Assembly (NCBI RefSeq): GCF_001590785.1
Contig: NZ_LTAO01000034.1
Coordinates: 3,535 to 67,534 of the forward strand
Reading direction: 5' to 3'
Length of the DNA: 64,000 nt
Source of the DNA: Alkalihalobacillus trypoxylicola
GTDB lineage: Bacteria > Bacillota > Bacilli > Bacillales > Bacillaceae_D
The notes below the pieces were generated by a model that did not search any database, was not told the origin of the DNA, and saw only the letters and a list, made by a program, of their open reading frames with translations. The translations under genes and the position numbers were made by a program. Positions 28,190 through 39,642 of this stretch are shown one piece after another; the stretch's first letter is position 1; the number at the start of each line of letters is the position of its first letter.

Positions 28190-28350
28190 CTCTTAATGAA
28201 AACAAATCAATGAGGTTTAGATTTTCACTATAGGTAGATGCTTTCCCAAGGGCTTGTCTTCAGCTAACTCTGACTACGCAGAGCTTTGTCAGAGTGGATC
28301 TTCAGACTGCGCTGATCCTTCGGGAGTCACTACCTACCGTTACAATCAAA
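28190..28350 (-). repeat. Interspersed repeat family A, copy A4 (minus orientation)
   Basis: Nearly identical to A3 and in the same orientation, offset by 183 bp. The minus-strand 5' end is GATTGTAACGGTAGGTAG. A further isolated 3'-end fragment of the element (CTTATAATGAAAACGGAGCGG, 28370-28390) lies beyond it, suggesting a third unit that has been largely lost. Confidence 0.9.
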
Positions 28351-28395
28351 AAGTAAATTTGAAGATATTCATCTTATAATGAAAACGGAGCGGGT

Positions 28396-28792
28396 TAACA
28401 GCAAGCATTACATGGTTTGTATACATCCACAGATAAAATACCTCGCTCCCAAGATAAGCATATTGTTAAGTAATTAAATTGAAAGAGAGCGATTCCTGGC
28501 GGAGCAGGCCGTTCAGAACATTCACTTAGGTGATGCAATATAACGAACGAAAGAGCCTATGTAAAAGATAAGCATGTTAGAAAAGAGACCATCTTTAGTG
28601 AACATCTTAAAGCTTCAATGGTTCTGCTTTTATGACCAGTTTTAAATGATTAATGGACTCAAATAAAGAATGACAGCTGATAAATAAAAAAGCATTTAAA
28701 AAATGTTAAAGGATTGACGATTTCCCCGCTGTTATTTCTACAATTTGGTCACAGTATTCCAACTTCAAACCGACGACAAGGACGATTATCTT
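28396..28792. other. Non-coding stretch between the A repeats and pcrB
   Basis: No gene is supported here. One imperfect long-range inverted repeat, GGAGCGGGT (28384-28392) against ACCTCGCTCC (about 28440-28449), is visible. The rest is AT-rich without clear structure. Confidence 0.4.
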
Positions 28793-28801
28793 TGATATAA
28801 T
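28793..28801 (+). promoter_or_regulatory. Possible extended -10 promoter of the pcrB operon
   Basis: TGATATAAT matches the extended -10 form TG-n-TATAAT, about 70 nt before the pcrB start. The -35 region (about GACGAC at 28772) is poor, which extended -10 promoters tolerate. Not proven. Confidence 0.4.
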
Positions 28802-28872
28802 GACGAACAGAATAAAGTCTTTTAAGTAAGACGAAAATGAGATGGAATTGAGATGGAAGTAGGAGATGAATC

Positions 28873-29565
28873 ATGCTAGAGTATCAAGAGTGGCGTCATG
28901 TATTCAAATTAGATCCGAATAAAACTTTAACGGATCAGCAAATAGAAGCCATATGTGAATCGGGAACGGATGCTATTATTATAGGAGGTACAGACGGTGT
29001 AACATTAGATAATACCTTGCAATTAATGGCGAAAGTAAGGAGATATGCCCTTTCCTGTGCTTTAGAAATCTCTAACACAGAATCTATAACTCCTGGCTGT
29101 GATTATTTCTTTGTGCCTTCTGTTATGAATAGTCAGAAGGTAGACTGGGTGTTGGGTAGACATCAGCAGGCTATTAAAGAATACGGAGCGATTATGAACT
29201 GGAAAGAGGTTATTGTAGAGGGCTATTGTGTGCTTAATCCTGATTCAAAAGTAGCCAAGCTCACCGATTCCAAGACAGATTTAGAGGAAGATGATATTAT
29301 CGCTTATGCTCGTATGGCTGAACATCTGTATCACTTTCCTATTTTTTATTTAGAATACAGTGGCATGTATGGTGACCCAAATATAGTGAGGCAAGTATCT
29401 GCTGTTTTAGATGATACGAAGCTTTTTTATGGTGGGGGAATTTCTAATCAAGAGCAAGCTAGTCAGATGGCTGCTTATGCAGATACCATTGTTGTTGGCA
29501 ATTTAATCTATGAGAATTTTGAAGAAGCGCTAAAGACCGTTTCTGCTGTAAAAGGAGCCCTTTAA
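28873..29565 (+). CDS. pcrB: Heptaprenylglyceryl phosphate synthase
   Basis: A TIM-barrel prenyltransferase that joins heptaprenyl diphosphate to glycerol-1-phosphate, making an archaeal-type ether lipid precursor in Bacillaceae. Family features are HVFKLDPNK at the N-terminus, [23 protein letters not shown] and the phosphate loop [18 protein letters not shown] lies just upstream. The 230 residues are complete. First gene of pcrB-pcrA-ligA-yerH. Confidence 0.95.
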   Translation: MLEYQEWRHVFKLDPNKTLTDQQIEAICESGTDAIIIGGTDGVTLDNTLQLMAKVRRYALSCALEISNTESITPGCDYFFVPSVMNSQKVDWVLGRHQQAIKEYGAIMNWKEVIVEGYCVLNPDSKVAKLTDSKTDLEEDDIIAYARMAEHLYHFPIFYLEYSGMYGDPNIVRQVSAVLDDTKLFYGGGISNQEQASQMAAYADTIVVGNLIYENFEEALKTVSAVKGAL

Positions 29566-29700
29566 TAGAAGGTTTTTCAGTTAGGTTTTCATGTTTTTAT
29601 AAAATGAGAGTAAAGCAGAATGGTAACATTGAGATTTCATTGAAAATAAATAGGACATGTCTTATGATAAGTGTAGAACAAATGTTTGGTGGTGGAGAAG

Positions 29701-31920
29701 ATGCAAGAACGAATCATTGAAAAGCTTTTATCTGGTCTAAATCCAGAGCAAAAAAAGGCAGTAAAGCATACAGAAGGTCCTCTATTATTAATGGCAGGAG
29801 CGGGAAGTGGAAAAACGCGAGTTCTCACGCATAGAATCGCTTATTTACTGAGAGAGAAAGAGATCGCACCTTGGAACGTTCTTGCGATAACCTTTACGAA
29901 TAAGGCAGCGCGTGAGATGAAGGAGCGAGTTGCTAAGCTGGTAGGGCCAATAGCAGAAGATATATGGATTTCTACCTTTCACTCGATGTGCGTTCGAATT
30001 TTACGTCGAGATATTGACCGCATAGGGTATAGCCGAAACTTTACTATTTTAGATTCTGCTGATCAACTATCAGTCATTAAGCAAATCTTAAAGGAAAAAA
30101 ATCTCGACACGAAAAAATTTGAGCCGAGAGCTATTTTGGGGATTATAAGTAGCAGTAAAAATGAATTGATGAAACCAAAGGAATTGACAGCAAAAGCTAC
30201 TCAATTTTTTGAACAGACAGCTGCTGAGGTTTATGAGGAATATCAAAAAAGACTTAAAAGTAATAATGCTTTAGATTTTGATGATTTAATTATGAAAACC
30301 ATTGAACTTTTCAAACTCGTACCTGAAGTTTTGGAATTTTATCAGCGTAAATTTCAGTACATTTTAGTAGATGAGTATCAAGATACGAACCGTGCTCAAT
30401 ATATGCTTGTAAACATGATTAGCGATCGCTATAAAAATTTATGTGTAGTCGGAGATTCTGATCAATCTATCTATCGTTGGCGTGGTGCTGATATAGGGAA
30501 TATTCTTTCGTTTGAAGAGGATTATCCTAATGCGTCTGTTATTTTGTTAGAACAAAATTATCGTTCTACCAAAACAATATTAGAAGCAGCTAATCATGTC
30601 ATCAATAATAACGGAAATCGGAAACCGAAAAACTTATGGACTGAAAATGATCAAGGTCAAAAGATTCACTATTTTTCTGCAGGAACTGAGCAGGAAGAAG
30701 CTCAATTTGTCGTCGAAAAAATACGTGAAGCAGTAAGAGAAGATGAGTACCAATATTCTGATATGGCCGTTCTTTACCGAACGAATGCGCAATCACGTGT
30801 GATCGAGGAATTTTTTGTGAAATCCAATATTGATTATAATATTGTTGGTGGAACAAAATTCTACGACCGAAAAGAAATAAAGGATGTTCTAGCTTACTTG
30901 AGGTTAATTTCTAATCCAGATGATGATATAAGCTTGCGAAGAATTATAAATGTTCCAAAAAGAGGAATAGGCGCAACGACAGTCGATAAGATTGCTACTT
31001 ATGCGATTCAAAATGGATTATCTATTTTCTCTGCTTTACAAGAAATAGAAGAGACAGGAATTACGGCTAGAGCTATTTCTAAATTAAAAGAATTTCGTGA
31101 CCAGCTTGGACACTGGATTCAAATGCAGGACTATTTATCGGTAAGTGAATTAGTTGAGGATTTGCTTAAACGCACAGGATATCGTGATATGCTTAAAAAT
31201 GAGCAATCGATTGAAGCGCAGAGCCGTTTAGAAAATATTGATGAATTTACGACGGTTACTCAGGAATTTGAAAAACACTCTGAAGATAAATCGTTAGTAG
31301 CCTTTTTAACGGATTTAGCACTAGTTGCTGATATTGATCGACTAGATGAAGATGGCGAAGGAGAAAAGAAAAAGGATGCACTTACTTTAATGACTCTTCA
31401 CTCTGCCAAAGGCTTAGAGTTTCCTGTCGTGTTTCTAATTGGAATGGAAGAAGGAGTTTTTCCTCATAGTCGTTCATTGTTTGAAGAAGATGAAATGGAA
31501 GAAGAGCGTCGTTTAGCCTATGTTGGAATTACAAGGGCAGAGAAGCTCCTGTATTTAACAAATGCTCGTATAAGAATGATGTTTGGACGAACGAACACGA
31601 ACCCTCCTTCTAGGTTCATTGCTGAAGTACCCGAAAATTGTTTAGAGTCTTTACATGAACAGCAAGCCCAGCAAAGCCCGTCTTGGATGAACCCTTCAAA
31701 GCCGATAGTGAAGCAAAGAGCTCGACCACAAATAGCACAAACCGGTGGAGATCAGTTTGTATGGAATGTTGGGGATAAGGCTAATCATAAGAAATGGGGA
31801 GTGGGTACAGTTGTTAGCATGAGAGGCGAAGGAGATGCTTTAGAGCTTGATATCGCTTTTTCTCAGCCCACAGGAATAAAGCGTTTATTTGCAAAATTTG
31901 CCCCGATAACGAAGCCATAA
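29701..31920 (+). CDS. pcrA: ATP-dependent DNA helicase PcrA
   Basis: A superfamily 1A 3'-5' DNA helicase for repair, rolling-circle replication and transcription-coupled repair. Walker A is [10 protein letters not shown], motif [10 protein letters not shown], motif [17 protein letters not shown], motif VI VGITRAE. The C-terminus ([19 protein letters not shown]) is the Tudor-like RNA-polymerase-interaction region. ATG 29701 with GGTGGAG upstream is chosen. The length of 739 residues is normal. A 135-nt gap follows pcrB; ligA follows after 15 nt. Confidence 0.97.
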   Translation: MQERIIEKLLSGLNPEQKKAVKHTEGPLLLMAGAGSGKTRVLTHRIAYLLREKEIAPWNVLAITFTNKAAREMKERVAKLVGPIAEDIWISTFHSMCVRILRRDIDRIGYSRNFTILDSADQLSVIKQILKEKNLDTKKFEPRAILGIISSSKNELMKPKELTAKATQFFEQTAAEVYEEYQKRLKSNNALDFDDLIMKTIELFKLVPEVLEFYQRKFQYILVDEYQDTNRAQYMLVNMISDRYKNLCVVGDSDQSIYRWRGADIGNILSFEEDYPNASVILLEQNYRSTKTILEAANHVINNNGNRKPKNLWTENDQGQKIHYFSAGTEQEEAQFVVEKIREAVREDEYQYSDMAVLYRTNAQSRVIEEFFVKSNIDYNIVGGTKFYDRKEIKDVLAYLRLISNPDDDISLRRIINVPKRGIGATTVDKIATYAIQNGLSIFSALQEIEETGITARAISKLKEFRDQLGHWIQMQDYLSVSELVEDLLKRTGYRDMLKNEQSIEAQSRLENIDEFTTVTQEFEKHSEDKSLVAFLTDLALVADIDRLDEDGEGEKKKDALTLMTLHSAKGLEFPVVFLIGMEEGVFPHSRSLFEEDEMEEERRLAYVGITRAEKLLYLTNARIRMMFGRTNTNPPSRFIAEVPENCLESLHEQQAQQSPSWMNPSKPIVKQRARPQIAQTGGDQFVWNVGDKANHKKWGVGTVVSMRGEGDALELDIAFSQPTGIKRLFAKFAPITKP

Positions 31921-33954
<2,034 letters not shown>

Positions 33955-33981
33955 GTAAGACATAGAAGGGAGGGAGTAAAG

Positions 33982-35172
33982 GTGAGAGGAGCAGTCATTA
34001 AAGGAATACTTATAAGCGGATCACTTTTATTTATGCTTACAGGCTGTATTCCGATTTTGCAGGACGCACCAGAGGAAACAGATGTGAATGACGAGGTTAA
34101 TGAAGAACAGGATGTTGCCGTTATACCACCAATTTCTACAGTAGATGATTTTTATCAGAGTGTTCTTTATGATGGAAGCTATCTACACGGGTCAACGAGA
34201 GGCTATGGACCTGATATGGTGTATAATCGATTAGATTTAGATCACCTAGAAGTTGGGCTAACACGAGTAGCGACTGAGTACTTTGATAATAATCGATATT
34301 TTTTCCGTGAAGGGCAGTTTGTAACAAGAACCGAGCTTAACAATTGGTTAAGAAGATATGATGAAGACGACAATCCATTAGGCTTGAATCCAGCTCTTGC
34401 TGGTGGAGAAGATAAAGATATGAAAGAAAGAGAGGAAGAAGCTCCTCGATTTTTATCGCATATTTTAGAGCATAACTATCTTGTTGAAAATGATAATGGA
34501 AACTTTGAGGTTGGTGGTATCGTCATCGGCATTTCTTTAAATGATACATATCACTTTAGTATTGATACCGATGAGGGTAGATATTTATATGATGTTGCTC
34601 TTGAGCATAGTCAAGCCTTGGCGCAAGGAAAAGAAGCAGCAGAGCTTATTGTTTCTCGCTTAAGAGATTCAAGTAAGGAAGAAGGGGCCTTTAATGATAT
34701 ACCTATTATTGTGGCACTTTTTCAAGAAGAAGCTCGCTCTTCAGCTATCCCAGGCTCCTTTGTAGCTCATGCTGTAGCTGAACCAAATGAAGGACTGTCA
34801 AGGTGGCAGGATATTAATGAACAGTATTATCTCTTCCCGTCATCTGCTGCCAATTCGGATGTCCGAAATGATGCTGATCAATTTAATAGCTTTAAAGAAG
34901 AAATTCAAAACTTCTTCGAAAATTTCGTCGGTGTTCATGGGAGAGGCTTTTATAATAACAATAAGCTTCAAGAGTTAACGATCGAAATTCCATTGCAGTA
35001 TCAGGGTAAAACGGAGATTGTGGCACTAACTCAATTTGCTGCCTCAGAAATCAAGCAAAGATATGACGATTCACTCAAAGTGAATGTGTATATACATTCT
35101 GTTGGTGGTCAACAAGAGGCTGTTATTATTCGTAATCCGAATGAAGAACCATTTATACATGTATATCAATAA
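33982..35172 (+). CDS. yerH: CamS-family lipoprotein (YerH-like)
   Basis: A lipid-anchored surface protein of the CamS/sex-pheromone-precursor family. The signal ends with lipobox L-T-G-C, followed by an acidic linker and the conserved domain (DDFYQSVLYDGSYLHGSTRG, GLNPALAGGE, FLSHILEHNYLV). In other Firmicutes the signal peptide of this family yields a pheromone peptide; whether that holds here is unknown. GTG start with GGGAGGGAG 6 nt upstream. The length is 396 residues. Last gene after ligA; terminator follows. Confidence 0.9.
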   Translation: MRGAVIKGILISGSLLFMLTGCIPILQDAPEETDVNDEVNEEQDVAVIPPISTVDDFYQSVLYDGSYLHGSTRGYGPDMVYNRLDLDHLEVGLTRVATEYFDNNRYFFREGQFVTRTELNNWLRRYDEDDNPLGLNPALAGGEDKDMKEREEEAPRFLSHILEHNYLVENDNGNFEVGGIVIGISLNDTYHFSIDTDEGRYLYDVALEHSQALAQGKEAAELIVSRLRDSSKEEGAFNDIPIIVALFQEEARSSAIPGSFVAHAVAEPNEGLSRWQDINEQYYLFPSSAANSDVRNDADQFNSFKEEIQNFFENFVGVHGRGFYNNNKLQELTIEIPLQYQGKTEIVALTQFAASEIKQRYDDSLKVNVYIHSVGGQQEAVIIRNPNEEPFIHVYQ

Positions 35173-35189
35173 TCGTTAAAAATACTAAC

Positions 35190-35230
35190 AAGAGGAATCA
35201 AGCTATTTTTGCATAATGATTCCTCTTTTC
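35190..35230 (+). terminator. Terminator after yerH
   Basis: AAGAGGAATCA and TGATTCCTCTT pair perfectly around a loop of about 18 nt, then TTCT. Confidence 0.85.
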
Positions 35231-35241
35231 TATGGTGAGGT

Positions 35242-35258
35242 GACTGAGCGCTCATTTC
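35242..35258. promoter_or_regulatory. Palindromic candidate operator
   Basis: TGACTGAGCGCTCATTT contains the 10-bp perfect palindrome TGAGCGCTCA. It resembles operators of TetR-family regulators in form. No such regulator is in the window, and the site lies about 190 bp before the predicted promoter of the nucleoside importer, so its role is unclear. Confidence 0.3.
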
Positions 35259-35437
35259 GGAAAAAAATGACAGAAAAAATAGGATTATAAAAGAGTTGAA
35301 AGGGTTTCTTTTAACAAAGTAAAACGTTGAAGTGATAAGGATTTTTGAGAGAAATATGTATATAAAGGTTCTATCAAAAGAAATGTCGACAATTTCTAAA
35401 ATATCTTAAAAAACATATTTATTATTCTAGTCTTTCA

Positions 35438-35446
35438 TGGTATATT
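35438..35446 (+). promoter_or_regulatory. Possible extended -10 promoter of the nucleoside importer
   Basis: TGGTATATT fits TG-n-TATAAT with one change. No good -35 is visible. If used, the mRNA leader would be about 240 nt. Confidence 0.35.
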
Positions 35447-35454
35447 AAAAACGT

Positions 35455-35693
35455 TTGCTACGTTAGACATCAGAAGTCTGATCTCTTGCTTTCGTTAAAG
35501 CAATACATATCTACGGTTTTATTCATTTTGGAGAATTATATATAGTAGTTTATATGCCAATAGCTCTAGTCAGAATCTGAAAAAATGAATAGAATAAAAT
35601 CTAGTAATAGTTGTCAAAATAAGCGTAGAACTAAAGGTTTAAAATACGTTATCTGACGTATGAATTTGAATTCATTTTTTGAGGGGGATAATC
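35455..35693 (+). other. Structured leader before the nucleoside-binding lipoprotein
   Basis: Several inverted repeats follow one another: TTGCTTT-CGTT-AAAGCAA (35486-35503); TTTTATTCATTTT (35517-35529) facing AAAATGAATA...AAAA (about 35582-35600); ATACGT-TATCTG-ACGTAT (35644-35661); and ATGAAT-TTGA-ATTCAT followed by six T residues just before the ribosome binding site. It does not match the purine riboswitch consensus. An unknown cis-regulatory RNA is possible. Confidence 0.4.
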
Positions 35694-36815
35694 ATGAAGA
35701 AATGGTTAAGAAATGCAACATTAGGTTTAGCTGCAGTTGTCGCTCTAACAGCTTGTGGAACATCAGATGATAATGGAGATACTACTGGTGGAGATACAGG
35801 TACTACAGATGGTGAGGCAACAGAAGCAAGCGATTTCACAGTTGGGATGGTAACCGACCTTGGTGGTATTGATGATAAATCATTTAACCAAACATCTTGG
35901 GAAGGATTAGTCGCTTTTGGTGAAGAATTTGGTCTTGAGCAAAATACAAATTATTCTTACGTTCAATCAGAATCTATGGACGAGTTTGAACCGAACCTTC
36001 GTAACCTAGTTCGTAGTGATACGGATCTAGTTTTCGGGATTGGCTTTTTAATGGAAAATGCAATTAGAACGGTTGCTGAACAAAATCCAGATGCACAGCT
36101 TGCCATTGTTGATATGGTCGTAATGAACCAAGAAACGGATGAGCTATATGACAATATTGCCAACCTTGTTTTTAAAGAGCATGAAGGTTCTTTTCTAGCA
36201 GGAGTTGTAGCAGCTCTTGAAACTGAGAGCAACCAAGTTGGTTTTATCGGTGGAGTTGAGAGTGAGTTAATTAAAAAGTTCGAAGTTGGCTTTAAAGCAG
36301 GTGTAAAAGCGGTAAATCCAGATGCAGAAATTGCTGTTCAATATGTAGAGTCTTTTAATGACCAAGTTGCTGCACAGCAAATCGCTAATACAATGTACAG
36401 TCAAGGTACAGATATTATTTATCATGCGGCTGGAGATTCTGGAAACGGACTATTTACAGAAGCGAAAAATCGTGCGCGTAATGATGAAAAAGTATGGGCA
36501 ATCGGAGTGGACAAGGACCAATATGAGGAAGGTGTCTATGATGATGACAAATCTGTAACTTTAACTTCTATGGTTAAGCGTGTGGATATTGCGGTTGCTA
36601 ATGTTTCTGAAGATACGATGAATGGAAACTTCCCTGGTGGACAGGTTCTTGAATATGGCTTAGATGATGAAGCGATTGGAATTTCTGATTCAACTGAAAA
36701 TCTTTCAGACGGTGTTGAGGATGAAGTAAATAACTACCGTGACCAAATTTTATCAGGCGATATCACAGTTCCTGCTACAGATGATGAGTACGAAGAATTT
36801 TTATCAGGACTATAA
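35694..36815 (+). CDS. nupN: BMP-family nucleoside-binding lipoprotein
   Basis: The extracytoplasmic substrate-binding protein of a nucleoside ABC importer, related to B. subtilis YufN/NupN (guanosine). The lipobox is L-T-A-C. The BMP domain shows GMVTDLGGIDDKSFNQ, VFGIGFLM, FKEHEGSFLAGVVA, GFIGG and GVDKDQYEEG. GAGGGGG lies 6 nt before ATG 35694. The length is 373 residues. It is separated from its transporter genes by a hairpin and 236 nt, as is common where the binding protein is needed in excess. Confidence 0.92.
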   Translation: MKKWLRNATLGLAAVVALTACGTSDDNGDTTGGDTGTTDGEATEASDFTVGMVTDLGGIDDKSFNQTSWEGLVAFGEEFGLEQNTNYSYVQSESMDEFEPNLRNLVRSDTDLVFGIGFLMENAIRTVAEQNPDAQLAIVDMVVMNQETDELYDNIANLVFKEHEGSFLAGVVAALETESNQVGFIGGVESELIKKFEVGFKAGVKAVNPDAEIAVQYVESFNDQVAAQQIANTMYSQGTDIIYHAAGDSGNGLFTEAKNRARNDEKVWAIGVDKDQYEEGVYDDDKSVTLTSMVKRVDIAVANVSEDTMNGNFPGGQVLEYGLDDEAIGISDSTENLSDGVEDEVNNYRDQILSGDITVPATDDEYEEFLSGL

Positions 36816-36841
36816 TAACGAAATATAGAGACAAATTATCG

Positions 36842-36866
36842 AAGGCTAGTGACTCACTAGCCTTTG
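36842..36866 (+). terminator. Partial terminator between binding protein and ATPase
   Basis: AAGGCTAGTGA and TCACTAGCCTT pair perfectly with a minimal loop, followed only by TTGTAATTG. Leaky termination here would lower expression of the downstream transporter genes. Confidence 0.65.
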
Positions 36867-36970
36867 TAATTGTTCTGAATGTGCACTCATGAATAGATGA
36901 ATGCTTCACTAAATTTAGACATTCAGTTTGAACTTACTTAAATGGGGAGTTAATGATAACGGTAGGGATT

Positions 36971-37002
36971 ACGATGAATTGATTGTTCTCCCAATTCATC
37001 GT
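36971..37002 (+). other. Perfect hairpin before the importer ATPase gene
   Basis: ACGATGAATTG and CAATTCATCGT form an 11-bp perfect stem with a 10-nt loop. There is no T-tail. It lies about 50 nt before the ATPase start and could stabilise the processed mRNA. Confidence 0.5.
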
Positions 37003-37051
37003 TAGCTCTATAAAAGTGATTTTAGATTTGAGCGGTAAGGAGTGAAAATGG

Positions 37052-38584
37052 GTGAGCTATGTTATTGAAATGAATCAGATTCGCAAAGAATTTCCAGGGA
37101 TTGTTGCAAATGATAATATTACATTGCAATTAAAGCAAGGTGAAATTCATGCCTTATTAGGTGAAAACGGCGCCGGAAAGTCGACTTTGATGAATGTACT
37201 ATTTGGACTTTATCAACCAGAGAAAGGTGAAATAAAAGTTCGTGGTCAGAAAGTGAAAATCACAGATCCAAACGTAGCCAATCGTTTAGGGATCGGAATG
37301 GTTCATCAACATTTTATGCTGGTTGAGAATTTTACCGTTACAGAGAACATTATATTAGGAAATGAGCCGACAAAAGCGGGCCGAATTAATATAAAAAAAG
37401 CAGCCAAAGAAGTAAAAAAAATCTCAGAGCAATATGGTCTATCTGTCGACCCATATGCCAAGATTGAAGATATTTCCGTAGGGATGCAGCAACGAGTCGA
37501 AATTTTAAAAACATTATATAGAGGGGCTGAAGTGTTAATCTTTGATGAACCGACAGCCGTTTTGACTCCACAAGAGATTCAAGAGTTAATAAAAATTATG
37601 AAAAAATTAGTTTCTGAAGGAAAGTCGATTATCCTAATTACACATAAATTAAAGGAAATTATGTCTTCGTGTGATAGCTGTACAGTCATTAGGCGTGGAA
37701 AAGGAATAGGTACAGTATCTGTCAAAGATGCTAGTGAAGCAAAGCTAGCAGAAATGATGGTTGGTCGTGAAGTAAACTTTACTGTTACAAAAACACCTGC
37801 AGAACCAAAAGATGTCGTTTTGAAAATGGAAAATGTTACGATGAAAAGTAGTCGTAATGTTGAGGCATTAAAAGGGTTGGACTTAGAGATTAGAGCTGGG
37901 GAAATCTTCGGTCTAGCAGGAGTAGAAGGAAATGGTCAAAGTGAATTGATAGAAGCGATTACGGGATTAAGAAAAGTCGAAAAAGGAAAAGTCTTTTTAA
38001 ACCAAAAAGAGATTACTAATTTGACCCCGAGAAAAGTTTCGGAGTCTGGTGTGGGGCATATTCCTGAAGATCGCCATAAGCATGGACTGATCTTAGACTT
38101 TGCAATCGGTGAAAATATGGTATTACAAACGTATTATCAACAGCCTTATTCTAAAAATGGGATTTTAAATACTCAAGCTATTTATGATAAAGCTCGTACT
38201 TTAATTGAAGATTATGATGTTCGTACACCTAGTGAGTATACGTTAGCTCGTTCATTATCAGGAGGAAATCAGCAAAAAGCGATTATCGCTCGTGAGGTTG
38301 ATCGCTCTCCAGATTTTTTAATTGCTGCTCAACCAACGAGAGGTCTTGATGTAGGAGCGATAGAAGCAATTCATAAGCGTTTAATTAAAGAACGTGATAA
38401 AGGAAAAGCGGTATTACTGATGTCACTTGAGCTAGATGAAATATTAAATGTAAGTGATCGAATTGCTGTTATTTATGATGGTAAAATTGTCGATATTGTT
38501 CAAGCAGCTGAAACAAACGAGAAAGAGCTAGGACTATTAATGGCTGGAGGCAAGCGACAAAAGGAAGGTGAAAAATCAACATGA
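37052..38584 (+). CDS. nupO: Nucleoside ABC importer, double ATP-binding protein
   Basis: Two fused ABC domains in one chain, as in sugar and BMP-type nucleoside importers. The first has Walker A GENGAGKST, signature SVGMQQRVEI and Walker B LIFDEPTAVL. The second has a degenerate P-loop (GVEGNGQSEL), signature SLSGGNQQKAIIA and IAAQPTRGLDVGA instead of a normal Walker B. GTG start with AAGGAG 9 nt upstream. The length is 510 residues. It overlaps the first permease gene by 4 nt. Confidence 0.93.
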   Translation: MSYVIEMNQIRKEFPGIVANDNITLQLKQGEIHALLGENGAGKSTLMNVLFGLYQPEKGEIKVRGQKVKITDPNVANRLGIGMVHQHFMLVENFTVTENIILGNEPTKAGRINIKKAAKEVKKISEQYGLSVDPYAKIEDISVGMQQRVEILKTLYRGAEVLIFDEPTAVLTPQEIQELIKIMKKLVSEGKSIILITHKLKEIMSSCDSCTVIRRGKGIGTVSVKDASEAKLAEMMVGREVNFTVTKTPAEPKDVVLKMENVTMKSSRNVEALKGLDLEIRAGEIFGLAGVEGNGQSELIEAITGLRKVEKGKVFLNQKEITNLTPRKVSESGVGHIPEDRHKHGLILDFAIGENMVLQTYYQQPYSKNGILNTQAIYDKARTLIEDYDVRTPSEYTLARSLSGGNQQKAIIAREVDRSPDFLIAAQPTRGLDVGAIEAIHKRLIKERDKGKAVLLMSLELDEILNVSDRIAVIYDGKIVDIVQAAETNEKELGLLMAGGKRQKEGEKST

Positions 38585-39642
38585 ACGGAAAAAAAGCACC
38601 TTTTGGAAAGCTGACGGGGTGGATGATTCCCGTCATAGCCATCCTATTCGGGGTTATAGTTGGGGCGTTTATTATGCTATTGTCAGGCTACAACCCGATT
38701 ACAGCTTATATTGCTCTTATGAATGGGATTTTTAGTAATACTTACAATATGGGTGAAACGATTCGTTCGATGACCCCTTTAATTTTAGCTGGACTAGCGG
38801 TTGCGTTTGCTTACCGTACTGGTTTATTGAACATAGGGGTAGAGGGCCAATTAATTGTTGGGTGGTTAGCAGCCGTATATGTTGGAGCAGCTGTAGAATT
38901 GCCAATGCTTCTTCATTTGCCATTATCGATTTTAGCAGGAGCACTTGCTGGAGCATTATGGGGGTTTGTACCAGGATTATTAAAGGCGCGTTTTAATGTT
39001 CATGAAGTAATCGTAACGATTATGATGAACTATATCGCTTTATATGTGGCAAATGCCATTATCCGTGCTTATTTATTAGTACCGGGAGAGCGTACAGATA
39101 ATATTAATTCTACGGCCTCCCTGCAATCTGACTGGTTGCAGTCCTTAACCGATTATTCTAGGCTTCATTATGGATTTATTGTGGCGATTATAGCATGTAT
39201 TATCATGTGGTTTATTTTATGGAAAACAACAAAAGGTTATGAACTTAGAGCAGTTGGTTTTAATCAGCATGCTTCGAATTATGCGGGAATGAATGTTAAA
39301 GGAAATATGATTTTATCTATGGCGATATCGGGTGGATTTGCCGGTGTAGCAGGAGCGATGGAAGGCTTAGGAACCTATGGATATATGAGTATTTTATCAG
39401 GGTTTAGTGGTGTTGGTTTTGATGGAATTGCCGTTGCCTTATTAGGGGCAAATACGGCGATTGGAGTACTATTATCCTCCTTCCTTTTCGGTGGTTTACA
39501 AGTTGGAGCATTAACGATGCAACAGCAAGCAGGGGTTCCAACAGAACTGATTGAAATTGTTATTGCCCTTATTATTTTCTTTGTTGCTTCCAGCTATATG
39601 ATTCGTTGGATTTTGAATCGTATTAAGAAGGAGGGAGTCTAA
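38581..39642 (+). CDS. nupP: Nucleoside ABC importer permease 1
   Basis: A BPD_transp_2-type membrane subunit with about nine hydrophobic segments. The conserved region TPLILAGLAVAFAYRTGLLNIGVEGQL and the cytoplasmic loop ELRAVGFNQHASNYAGMNVKGN identify it as the YufP/NupP type. It overlaps the ATPase gene (ATGA) and ends one base before the next permease. The length is 353 residues. Confidence 0.92.
   Translation: MNGKKAPFGKLTGWMIPVIAILFGVIVGAFIMLLSGYNPITAYIALMNGIFSNTYNMGETIRSMTPLILAGLAVAFAYRTGLLNIGVEGQLIVGWLAAVYVGAAVELPMLLHLPLSILAGALAGALWGFVPGLLKARFNVHEVIVTIMMNYIALYVANAIIRAYLLVPGERTDNINSTASLQSDWLQSLTDYSRLHYGFIVAIIACIIMWFILWKTTKGYELRAVGFNQHASNYAGMNVKGNMILSMAISGGFAGVAGAMEGLGTYGYMSILSGFSGVGFDGIAVALLGANTAIGVLLSSFLFGGLQVGALTMQQQAGVPTELIEIVIALIIFFVASSYMIRWILNRIKKEGV

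Noticed and set aside
35242-35258. FadR- or other named TetR-type operator
   Set aside because: Only the general palindromic form TGAGCGCTCA agrees; no matching regulator or fatty-acid gene is nearby, so I do not name it.
35455-35693. Second purine riboswitch before the nucleoside importer
   Set aside because: The conserved TTTCTACC, ATATGG loop and CCGTAA loop of purine aptamers are absent on either strand.
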